Below are positions 35,601-44,300 of a stretch of 64,000 bases of DNA, one piece after another. This DNA comes from Flavobacterium aquaticum. Lineage in GTDB: Bacteria > Bacteroidota > Bacteroidia > Flavobacteriales > Flavobacteriaceae. The stretch's first letter is position 1, and each line of letters opens with the position of its first letter. The position numbers were made by a program, and so were the translations under genes. The notes beneath the pieces were generated by a model. The model searched no databases, was not told where the DNA came from, and worked only from the letters and a program-made list of their open reading frames with translations. The stretch covers positions 186,001 through 250,000 of the forward strand of contig NZ_QLMI01000004.1 in NCBI RefSeq assembly GCF_003259835.1. The letters run 5' to 3'.

Positions 35601-36682
35601 CAAATGAAGCTATTTGGGACTGGGATGTAGAAAAAAACACCATGTATAGAGGTGAGGGTTTCTATAAATCATTTGGTTATAAAGTTCCAAGTTTTATAAA
35701 CAATACTGATATTTTAAATCTAATAAAATCTAGAGTAAGACCAGACCAAGCCGATGCTGTAATAAATTCATTAGTTGATGCAATTAATAATCCCGAAAAA
35801 GAAAATTGGCGCCAGGAATATTGGTATAAAAAAGCAAATGATGAATATGCCTTTATCATAAACAACGGAGTTATTATAAGAAATGAAGAAGGAAAAGCGA
35901 TACGAATTGTAGGAGCTCTACAAGATATTACACATTTAAAAGAACAAGAAGATTCGTTACGAATTTTAAATAAAAAACTAGAAAAACAAACAAAAGCACT
36001 ACTAAATTCTAATCAAGAACTAGAACAATTTGCTTATGTAGCTTCTCATGATTTACAAGAACCTTTAAGAATGGTTACCAGTTTTCTTACACATTTAGAA
36101 AAAAAATACGATAATGTTCTTGATGACAAAGGAAAGCAGTATATTTACTTTGCCGTTGATGGAGCTAATAGAATGAGAAATATTATTCTAGACATCCTAG
36201 AATACTCAAGAGTAGGAAAAGTAAAAGAAGAAAGCGACAAAATCGACCTAAATAAACTTATTGATGAAGTTTGCAAAATAAACAATCAAACAATAAACGA
36301 AACGCAAGCTAAGATTATTTATGATAAATTACCAATCATAAATTCTTACAAAACGCCTTTAACACAAATATTGCACAACTTAATAGGAAACGCCCTAAAA
36401 TACCAACATCCTAATAAAAGTGCTATCGTAAAAATTAAAGTAGTAGAAAATGATAAAAATTGGCATTTTAAAATTAAAGACAACGGCATTGGTATAGATA
36501 AAGAATTTCATGATAAAATATTTGTAATTTTTCAAAGATTACACACAAAACAAGAATATAGCGGCTCTGGTATGGGATTAGCTATTGTAAAAAAAATTAT
36601 TGAAAACCTAAATGGAACCATCTGGGTTGAATCTGAAGTTAACAAAGGATCGACGTTTCATTTTACATTACCTAAAAAATGA
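32687..36682 (+). CDS. Multi-PAS/GAF hybrid-input histidine kinase (6 PAS, 2 GAF)
   Basis: This is a 1331-residue soluble sensor kinase with no membrane span. Order by eye: PAS (about 1-130), PAS (135-250), GAF (255-420), PAS (423-540), PAS (541-655), GAF (660-845), PAS (847-960), PAS (965-1085), DHp with FAYVASHDLQEPLRMVTSF, and HATPase (NLIGNALKYQHP, IKDNGIGI, GSGMGLAIVKKI). The DHp/CA type is that of phytochrome-like kinases whose partners are Rcp1-type receivers, and such receivers are encoded downstream. Its stop overlaps the next ATG by 4 bp. Confidence 0.9.
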   Translation: MLEKFNYSIEIIDQTETVAKTGSWELDLISNELFWSNGVFRILEIEPINTKVDFSMGLGVIHPDDREIALLKMTEAIEKGIEYRIKKRFLTANNKIKHIISSGKVIKDENNNPIKIVGIFQDITEFVETNEKMELLNKITKDVIFDWDIQNDVFNWGESFTRLFGHKLDGNPFQLEDWDKLMHPIDTERHREEWNAFFNNPNASQWSKEFRFKKSDNSYAYVEENAIVIRDGNGNPIKMIGLLRDITTKKVVEIQKKIQNQISLICKQPKNTDEILEDILDYLTKYDNFLSSEIWLLNSCKTAIRLKKWSSKNNQFKKFHSETKDINSFEKGKGLPGIVWKTEKHLLWQEDEITEKFLREASVKEIGVKSILAIPIFNNNDFIGSILFYSKNDLTLHEIKTEPYLSLSNFLGDELRRKTQEDMHRLMFESAPDIIATVNSNGFFTNVNPSFCELLGFTEKELTSNHFTFFLHPEDLKSTELEYEETISGSRKANNFTNRYRTKNGDYKWIAWSSSDVFGEENTSFAYGRNISEITELQHLFQETAKLAEIGSWEYDKNKKAKPFFLSQVVKDILELKTHKNISFKSLLALVYEEDQSNTGDIFLNLIENGKHFDSEFRIKTNSGNLKWVRCIGKSETNTFNKKTKVYGSIQNITKQKNNELELAKKNFYLSSIANVISELMHSEDWFQSLHKVFEVTGNTIDVDRIYYFEIDETSENEQKTCSQKIEWTKDGITPQINNPDLQNVPIEAFTTFFDPLLKGKHISGITSKFPEGNLKENLESQSIKSFLVLPLFINNIFYGFVGFDDCINERRWSNSEITFLNNIVYNLSTTIQRKKANYELEKSLEEKNNILESIDDAFISLDQNWIVKYWNKKSESIVNLSRDQIIGKNFWDVFPQLLGTIYEKNYKEAFEHQKSINFQDYFEELKIWLDITIYPSKNGLSVYYKDITNTKKYEDALKASNDRFEKSTAATNEAIWDWDVEKNTMYRGEGFYKSFGYKVPSFINNTDILNLIKSRVRPDQADAVINSLVDAINNPEKENWRQEYWYKKANDEYAFIINNGVIIRNEEGKAIRIVGALQDITHLKEQEDSLRILNKKLEKQTKALLNSNQELEQFAYVASHDLQEPLRMVTSFLTHLEKKYDNVLDDKGKQYIYFAVDGANRMRNIILDILEYSRVGKVKEESDKIDLNKLIDEVCKINNQTINETQAKIIYDKLPIINSYKTPLTQILHNLIGNALKYQHPNKSAIVKIKVVENDKNWHFKIKDNGIGIDKEFHDKIFVIFQRLHTKQEYSGSGMGLAIVKKIIENLNGTIWVESEVNKGSTFHFTLPKK

Positions 36683-38289
36683 ACCTACTTAAAAAAGTAA
36701 ATAGATGTTTAGATTATTGGCCAAACCAACTGGCCATCATATCTTTTTTTATATTACTCATTATTAGTATATTCTTAACTTACAGAATTTACAACAATGA
36801 ATATGGTAATGAGTTAATAAAAGTAAAAGAAGAATCATTTAAAATAAAAAACCAGCTTGAGAGTACAATTAACTACAGTTCTAATGTGGTTAAAGTAATT
36901 AGTTTTATTGCCGAAAAAAATTTAGAAGAACAAGAATTTGAACCCGTAGCAAAAAATTTAGTAGAAAAAAACAAATATGTTGATGGAATTCAATTAGTTA
37001 AAGAATTTAAAATAATAAAAACCTACCCTTTAATTGGCAATGAAAATACCATAGGCTACAACCTTACAGATGACAAACTTCATAAAAAAGCAGCTAAAGA
37101 AGCTATAACAAAAAATAAAATCTTTTTTGAAGGACCTTTTCAATTAGTACAAGGAGGAATGGGCATTGTAGGTAGAGAACCTATTTATAAAAATGGAAAA
37201 TTTTGGGGATTTTCCGCAGTTATTATTAAAACAGACACTTTTTTAAAATCCATTCACTTAGACGACTTTGGAAGCACTTCAAACTTTGAATATCAAATTG
37301 TACAAAAAGAAGGTGATTTAAGCGGTCCTAAGTTTTTTAAAAACAATGCCGATTTTAGCCAAGGAATTATACATAAATCTTTCATACCCGCAGGAGATTG
37401 GTATTTGTATGTAAAATTAAAAGAACCTAAGTATTTAAACAGATCCATCGAGTTTCTAATTTACGGAATTGTTTTAAGTATAATAATTGCATTGTATCTA
37501 AGAAAACTAGCCGAAGAACCGCTAAAACTAGAAACCTTAGTAGATAAAAAAACCGCTGATTTAGAAAAATTAAATTTGGAATTAGAAAACAGAGCAAAAG
37601 AACTTACTAAAGTTAACAAAGAGTTAGAATATTTTGCTTACATCATTTCGCATGACTTACAAGAACCTCTGAGAATGATTACTAGTTTTTTAACCCAACT
37701 AGAGAAGAAATACAATGATGTAATTGACGACAAAGGAAAAAGATACATTTTCTTTGCTGTTGATGGTGCTAAAAGAATGAAGAATATTATTCTAGATATT
37801 TTAGAGTTCTCTAGAGTTGGAAAATACAATGATAAAAAAGAATTCATCAACTTAAATGACATTATTCATGAAATTGAATCTTTTTACAAATTAGAATTCC
37901 CACATGGCAAATTAATTTATGAAAACCTTCCCGTTTTAAACTCATATAAATCTCCTTTAATTCAAATATTTCAAAACTTAATTGGTAATGCCTTTAAATA
38001 CTCTAAAGAAAATGTAGCACCAATAGTATCTGTTAAAGTAATTGAAGAAGATGACAAACAAATAACCTTTGCTGTTGAAGACAACGGAATTGGAATTGAA
38101 AATGAATATTTAGAAAAAATATTTGTACTTTTTCAAAGATTACACACAAGAGAAGGCGACAAAGGAAGCGGAATGGGATTAGCAATTGTTAAGAAAATTG
38201 TAGAAAATCTTAACGGAACCATTTGGGTAGAATCTGAAGTAAATGTGGGCAGTACTTTTTATTTTACTTTACCTAAAGAAAAAGAATAA
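36679..38289 (+). CDS. CHASE-domain transmembrane histidine kinase
   Basis: This is a 536-residue kinase with a membrane span at about 19-38, a periplasmic CHASE domain (about 45-250; VDGIQLVKEF, FEGPFQLVQGGMGIVGREPI), and a second span at about 256-274. A coiled-coil linker (VDKKTADLEKLNLELENRAK), DHp (FAYIISHDLQEPLRMITSF) and HATPase (VEDNGIGIEN, GSGMGLAIVKKIVENL) follow. The kinase core is close to that of the preceding kinase. CHASE domains sense small extracellular ligands; which one is not visible. It overlaps the preceding gene by 4 bp and the next starts 2 bp later. Confidence 0.9.
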   Translation: MNLLKKVNRCLDYWPNQLAIISFFILLIISIFLTYRIYNNEYGNELIKVKEESFKIKNQLESTINYSSNVVKVISFIAEKNLEEQEFEPVAKNLVEKNKYVDGIQLVKEFKIIKTYPLIGNENTIGYNLTDDKLHKKAAKEAITKNKIFFEGPFQLVQGGMGIVGREPIYKNGKFWGFSAVIIKTDTFLKSIHLDDFGSTSNFEYQIVQKEGDLSGPKFFKNNADFSQGIIHKSFIPAGDWYLYVKLKEPKYLNRSIEFLIYGIVLSIIIALYLRKLAEEPLKLETLVDKKTADLEKLNLELENRAKELTKVNKELEYFAYIISHDLQEPLRMITSFLTQLEKKYNDVIDDKGKRYIFFAVDGAKRMKNIILDILEFSRVGKYNDKKEFINLNDIIHEIESFYKLEFPHGKLIYENLPVLNSYKSPLIQIFQNLIGNAFKYSKENVAPIVSVKVIEEDDKQITFAVEDNGIGIENEYLEKIFVLFQRLHTREGDKGSGMGLAIVKKIVENLNGTIWVESEVNVGSTFYFTLPKEKE

Positions 38290-38291
38290 AT

Positions 38292-39233
38292 ATGAAGTCT
38301 GAGCTTAAGATAACACTATTATACATTACAATTGGAATATTGTGGATATTCTTGAGCGACCATTTTGTGCTTTTATTTATTACTAAAAACACCCAAGAAC
38401 AAATAACTAATTTTCAAAATATTAAAGGATGCTTTTTTGTTATTTCAACCGGTTTACTTTTATTCACGTTACTTAAAAGACATAATTCTGCCATTAGACA
38501 AAAAATTGAAGAATTAAAAGAAAAATCAACGGAACTAAAAAAAACCAATAACGAATTAGAAAATTACTTTTTCCTAGCTTCTCATGATCTTCAAGAACCT
38601 AATAGAACCATAATTAGTTTTTTAACAAATCTTGAAAAAAAATATAAAAACAGTTTAGATGAGCAAGGACATAAATACATAAAATACGCTATTGACGGTG
38701 CTTACTACATGCGTAAAAGTATTTTAAACTTACAAGAGCATACTAAAATTGGTAAAAACCTAAATTTCAAAAACATAGATTTAAATTTAGTTATTAAAAA
38801 CATAATAAAAGAATATGAAAATGAGTTAACCTTAGACAACATTACCATTTCTAAGCTACCAATTATTAAGACTGATGAAAATTTAATTTATCTAATATTT
38901 AAAAATTTGATTGAAAATGCAATTAAATTTAAAAAGAATAATGAAAAGCTACACATAACAATAAAGCACAAAGAACAATCTGATTACTGGGAATTTACTT
39001 GCTCAGATAACGGAATTGGAATTGACAAAGAGTATCATGAAAAGATTTTTCAATTATTTCAACGATTAAATTCTAGCTCTGAAAACAAAGGAACTGGCGT
39101 AGGTTTATCTATTACTAAAAAAGCAATCGAAATTTTAGGAGGAAAAATTCAAATTGATTCTTCTCCAAATAAAGGGAGTTCATTTTATTTTACTTTACCA
39201 AAAAACACAATAAAAAACACTAAATACAAATAA
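38292..39233 (+). CDS. Minimal membrane histidine kinase
   Basis: This is a 313-residue kinase with two membrane spans (about 8-27 and 45-63) and almost no periplasmic loop (SDHFVLLFITKNTQEQ). DHp (FFLASHDLQEPNRTIISF) and HATPase (CSDNGIGIDKEYH, GTGVGLSITKKAIEIL) follow. It lacks a sensory domain and probably works with its neighbours or by membrane state. The HDLQEP box is the same type as in the two preceding kinases. It ends 126 bp before the first receiver gene. Confidence 0.88.
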   Translation: MKSELKITLLYITIGILWIFLSDHFVLLFITKNTQEQITNFQNIKGCFFVISTGLLLFTLLKRHNSAIRQKIEELKEKSTELKKTNNELENYFFLASHDLQEPNRTIISFLTNLEKKYKNSLDEQGHKYIKYAIDGAYYMRKSILNLQEHTKIGKNLNFKNIDLNLVIKNIIKEYENELTLDNITISKLPIIKTDENLIYLIFKNLIENAIKFKKNNEKLHITIKHKEQSDYWEFTCSDNGIGIDKEYHEKIFQLFQRLNSSSENKGTGVGLSITKKAIEILGGKIQIDSSPNKGSSFYFTLPKNTIKNTKYK

Positions 39234-39358
39234 TTTAAAATCACCATTTTATAAGAAAAAAGAGATAAAAAAAATCACAATTAACTGTTTTTTTGATTAT
39301 TATTTAGATAAATTAAATTATCTTTATAAAAACAAACAACAAAACTACCCCCCTAGTC

Positions 39359-39784
39359 ATGAAAAAAAATCAAATCTTACTTGTAGAAGATAATGAAGGA
39401 GATATTGTATTAACTTCGGAAGCCTTTGAAGAGTGTAGCTGTAAAGCAAATATTCAAGTAGCTAGAAATGGAAAAGAAGCTATCAATATTTTATTTGATC
39501 AAAACGATGATACACAGCTACCTGATTTAATTCTTTTAGACATTAATCTCCCTCTATTAAATGGACACGAAGTATTAAAAAAAATAAAGGAGAATGAAAG
39601 AACGCGACACATACCAGTTGCAATTTTAACAACATCTTCTGCAATTAGCGATATTAATTTAACCTACGAAAATTATGCTAATTGTTTTATTACAAAACCA
39701 GCTGATATTAATGATTTTTTTGAAACTATAAATGCCCTGAGTAATTATTGGTTTAATATTTGTAAACTACCTTCTAAAAAGTAA
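39359..39784 (+). CDS. Rcp1-type single-domain response regulator
   Basis: This is a 141-residue receiver. It starts QILLVEDNEGDIVLTSEAFEE, the VEDNEGD motif of Rcp1-class regulators that pair with phytochrome-like kinases. The phospho-acceptor is in LILLDINLPLLNGHEVL, and Lys in CFITKPADIND. There is no output domain. A weak -7 box TATCTTTA and a small dyad (AGATAA/TTATCT, 39306-39323) lie in the 125-bp gap upstream, so it may have its own promoter. Confidence 0.92.
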   Translation: MKKNQILLVEDNEGDIVLTSEAFEECSCKANIQVARNGKEAINILFDQNDDTQLPDLILLDINLPLLNGHEVLKKIKENERTRHIPVAILTTSSAISDINLTYENYANCFITKPADINDFFETINALSNYWFNICKLPSKK

Positions 39785-39785
39785 T

Positions 39786-40745
39786 ATGATTGTAGACGAA
39801 AAAAAGTATAACATAATAGTCATTGAAGACAATTTAGGCGATTTTTTTCTCTTAGAAGAATATTTAAGCGAAAAAATAAAATTGCCTACAATAAAACATT
39901 TCGAAAGATTTAATGATTTTAAAGATTCGAATGAAAGTCTTAATGATTGTGATATAATTTTTTTAGATCTTTCATTACCAGACAAAAGTGGAACTGAATT
40001 AGTAGAAGACGTTTTAAAAATATCAAACAATATACCCGTTGTGGTACTAACAGGATATTCTGATTTTTCATTTGCTTTAAAAGCAATAGCACTTGGCGCT
40101 TCTGATTATCTTTTAAAAGATGAAATTAACAGCGCTATGTTATATAAAAGCTTAGTTTATAACATTGAACGATTTAAAAACATAATAAAAATAAAAGAAT
40201 CAGAACAATTATATAACGATTTATTTCAGTTAAGTCCGCAACCTATTTTTGTAATTGATGCCACAACTTTACAAATTTTAGATGTAAACCAAGCCTGTGA
40301 AAAATTGTACGAATTTAAAAAAGAAGAATTATTAAATCAATCTATAAAAACTATTTTTAAAGACGAGGAAACTATTTTTGACAACCATCAAACCATAATT
40401 ACTCAAACCCATCAAAAAAAAAATAAAGAGAAAATCATCTCTGAAGTAAAATATAATAAAATTATCCATAACGATAAAGAAGCCATAATTATAGTAAGTA
40501 ACGACATCACAAAAAGCATAGAACATCTTAATGAAATTGAAAGTCAAAACACTAAATTAAAAGATATCGCTTGGATTCAATCGCATATAGTTAGAGCACC
40601 ACTTACAAATATTTTAGGGCTCATCAAATTAATAAACGAAACCGATTCGGTAAATGATGAAGAATTACTTAATCATCTTAACCAATCTGTAAAAGAATTA
40701 GAAAACAGTATCAATGAAATAGTAAATAAAACGCATACCATGTAA
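39786..40745 (+). CDS. Receiver-PAS-DHp protein without a catalytic ATPase domain
   Basis: This is a 319-residue protein: receiver at 1-130 (VIEDNLGDFFLLEEYL; IIFLDLSLPDKSG; Lys in YLLKDEI), PAS at about 140-250 (LFQLSPQPIFVIDATTLQILD), and a DHp-like helical hairpin at 255-319 with IAWIQSHIVRAPLTNILGLI. The H-box keeps its His but the protein ends just after the second helix, so no HATPase domain is present. It may act as a phosphotransfer or scaffold protein. It starts 1 bp after the preceding receiver and is followed by another receiver. Confidence 0.87.
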   Translation: MIVDEKKYNIIVIEDNLGDFFLLEEYLSEKIKLPTIKHFERFNDFKDSNESLNDCDIIFLDLSLPDKSGTELVEDVLKISNNIPVVVLTGYSDFSFALKAIALGASDYLLKDEINSAMLYKSLVYNIERFKNIIKIKESEQLYNDLFQLSPQPIFVIDATTLQILDVNQACEKLYEFKKEELLNQSIKTIFKDEETIFDNHQTIITQTHQKKNKEKIISEVKYNKIIHNDKEAIIIVSNDITKSIEHLNEIESQNTKLKDIAWIQSHIVRAPLTNILGLIKLINETDSVNDEELLNHLNQSVKELENSINEIVNKTHTM

Positions 40746-40756
40746 CAAAAAAATCT

Positions 40757-41149
40757 TTGCCTATGAAAAAACACATTTTCATAATAGATGACGATCCAAT
40801 TTCGATAATAATTCTTAAAAAGAATCTAGAACTTATTGCTATTTCAGAAGAAATTGTAACATTTAGCAATGGTAAAGATGCTTTTAATCATTTAGAAAAA
40901 GAATATCTAAAAAATGAACAATATGTTATATTTCTAGACATCAATATGCCCGAAATGAATGGCTGGGAATTTCTAAACAAAGTGGAACATTTGATTACAT
41001 CACAAAACACATCTATTTATTTACTTACTTCATCAATAAACAAAGCAGATATGGAAAAAGCTAAGCAGTTTTTATTAATAGAAAAATACCTATCTAAACC
41101 CATTTGTAAAGAAGTTTTAATAGAAATTAAAGAAAAAAACAAACTATAA
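40757..41149 (+). CDS. Single-domain response regulator
   Basis: This is a 130-residue receiver: acidic pair in FIIDDDPISIIIL, phospho-Asp in YVIFLDINMPEMNGWEFL, Lys in KYLSKPICKEV. It ends after the receiver and has no DNA-binding part. It is more like the receivers that follow RR-PAS-DHp proteins than the Rcp1-type neighbours (no VEDNEGD motif). The gap upstream is only 11 bp, so it is likely the partner of the DHp protein before it. Confidence 0.9.
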   Translation: MPMKKHIFIIDDDPISIIILKKNLELIAISEEIVTFSNGKDAFNHLEKEYLKNEQYVIFLDINMPEMNGWEFLNKVEHLITSQNTSIYLLTSSINKADMEKAKQFLLIEKYLSKPICKEVLIEIKEKNKL

Positions 41150-41302
41150 ATACAAAGAGAAACACCCCTAAATCTCACCAAAACTCACCTACAATTCTTT
41201 CCGGACAATATTAAATAAAATTCAAAACTAACAATTGATAATCAGTATATTATTTGTTAATTTAAGAATTCAAAATTTACAGTTCAATATAAAAGCAATT
41301 AA

Positions 41303-44300
41303 ATGATGAGTAAGGACCATTTAAATTCTAATCTTTTTAATCTAAATCCACTACCCTCGTGGATATACAACTATCAAACATTTCAAATTCTAGATGTAAA
41401 TATTGCTGCTATTGAACACTATGGCTATTCAAAAGAAGAATTTCTGAAGCTAACCATAAAGGATATTAGACCTCCGCATGAAATAGAAAAACTTATTAAA
41501 GCTCATGCAACAATTAAAGACCAAAATGGAAATATCTACTTTGGCGTTTTTACCCATCAAAAAAAGAACGGTAAACTAATTCAAATGGAAATCAATGGCC
41601 ATAAAATAGATTTCAACAACCAAAAATGTATACTAGTTGTTTGCCAAGACATTTCCAAGAGGATTGAACAGGAAGAAATAATTCTTCAAAGTGAGCAACG
41701 TTTTAAAGCGCTGGTTCAAGAAGGAGGCGACATGATAAGCATAATTGATACTAATGGGAAATACAGCTATACTAGCCCAACAACAACCTCTATTTTAGGA
41801 ATAACTCCTGAAGAGTTTCAAGGAAATACAATTTTTGATTTCATTCACCCAGAAGATATCGAAAAAGCTTCAAACTACATGCAGAGAATCGTTAAGGAAA
41901 AAAAAGTAATCGTAGAACCTTTCAGACTCAAAGACGGCAATAAAGAATGGCGATGGATTGAAACTGTATTAACAAATATGACAGATAATCCTGCAATTAA
42001 AGGAATTGTAGCAAACTCTAGAGATATAACAAAACAAAAGGAAGAAGAACAACAATTAAGACTACTTAGTAGCGTAGTAACCAATACTAAAGATTCAGTT
42101 GTAATTACCGAAGTAGAACTCATCGACTATTCAGGACCCAAAATCATATACGTTAACGAAGCTTTTACTAAAATGACAGGTTATAAAGCTTCCGAAATAA
42201 TTGGCAAAACAACTAAAATCCTTCACGGACCCAATACAGATCATGAAGAACTTAAAAAACTTAACAATGCAATTGAAAAATGGGAATCATGCGAAATCAC
42301 TATAGCAAACTACAAAAAAAATGGTGAGGAATTTTGGAATAATTTTAAAGTATCTCCTGTAGCAGATGAAAAAGGAACCTATACCCATTGGATTGCGATT
42401 CAAAGAGATGTTACAGACCAAAAACAAAAAGAACTTGAAAAAGAATTATTAGGAAAAATAAGTTTAAATTTCTCTTCTGAAAAAGACCTTTTATCATCTT
42501 CTAAATTACTATGCCAAACTATTTCAGATTATGGTCGATTTGACCTTGTTGAGTTGTGGATGCCAAATATTGAAAATACAAAGTTGCAATTAATTACAAA
42601 TAAAGTAGCTTCTACAAATGCTTATACTTTTTTAGAATTAACAAAAGAGGTACGAAATTTTAAACCAAACGAAGGGCTACCTGGAGCTGTTTGGAGCAAA
42701 AAGAAAACCTTACTTTGGGAAGACATCAACAAGAATGATGATTTTATTCGAAAAGTAGCCGCTGAAAAAACAGCTATTAAAAACGCAGCCGCTTTCCCAC
42801 TTGTTTACAACAATCATATTGTGGGAGTACTGCTAATAGCTTCACAAAAAGAAATAAATCACCTTAAAAAACACATCAAACTATTTGAAAAATTAAAGCA
42901 ATTCATAGGATCTGAAATCAATCGAAAAAAACTAGAAAACGATTTAGGTTACTTATACAATACCATTCCAGATATCGTATGCCTAACCGATTTTCAAGGT
43001 AGATTTTTGAAAATAAATAAAGCGGGTTGTGATTTATTAGGATATACAGAAGATGAACTATTGTATCAACCTTTTAATAATTTTGTACACCCAGATGATA
43101 AAGTCATCTCAAAAAATGAATTAGTAGGCATTACACAAGGTCAAATTACTTCAAGCTTCGAAAATAGATACCAAACCAAAAGCGGGAAAATAATATGGTT
43201 GAGCTGGACATCTAATGCATCGTCTGAAGAGGGATTAATTTATGCCATTGCAAAAAATATAACCGAAGAAAAAAAAATAAAAGAACTCAACAGACAAACA
43301 CGAGAACTTGCTAAAGTAGGAGGCTGGGAATATGATTTAATAGAAGATAACCTATTCTGGTCAAGCGAAGTACATCGTTTACACGAAACAGACCCAAAAA
43401 CATTTATCCCAGATGTAAATACTGCCATAAGCTTTTACAAAGAAGAGCATAAAGATTATGTTACAGAATGCATAACCAAAAGCATAACAGAAGGAACTTA
43501 TTTAGATTATGAAGCTATTATCATAAATAACAGCAAAAAAGAACGATGGATAAGAGTAATTGGAAATCCAGAATATGAAAATGGTAAATGTGTAAAATTT
43601 GTAGGGAGTTTTCAAGACATAACCGACCGTAAAGAAACAGAAGAACGATTAAAAAACTTATCCGACAATATTCCAGGTGTCGTTTATCAATACATACTTC
43701 ATCCTGATGGTAGCGATGAAATTAGAAACGTTAGTAAAGGAGCAGAAAAAATTTGGGGATATACTGCAGATGAAATTACAAACAACATTGACTTAGCATG
43801 GAATCAAATCAAGGCAGGAGGCGATTTTGATGCAGTAAAACAAAGCATTGTTGATTCAGTAACAAGTAAAACAAACTGGTCTATTAAATTCCGTTCGGTT
43901 GCTCCAAATGGAGAAAAACGTATGCTTCAAGGTTATGGAAAACCCGAATTTTCTATAGACGGTACCATTCTTTTTAACTCTATTTTATTAGATATTACTC
44001 AAGAAAGCAAAAATGAAGAACTATTAGCACAAGTAACCAAATTAGCCAAAATAGGAAGTTGGGAACTTGACTGTATAAAAAATAAAATGTATTGGTCAAA
44101 CATCGTGTATGAACTTCATGAAACAGACCCAGCTACGTTTATACCCGATTTAGAGAATGGCATCAATTTCTACAGAGAAGATTTTAGACAAATGGTGGCA
44201 GAAAAAACAGCAATAAGTTTAGAAACAGGAATACCTTTTGATTTCGAAGCCGTTCTTTTAACTGCCAAAAATAAAGAACGTTGGGTAAGATGCATAGGAA

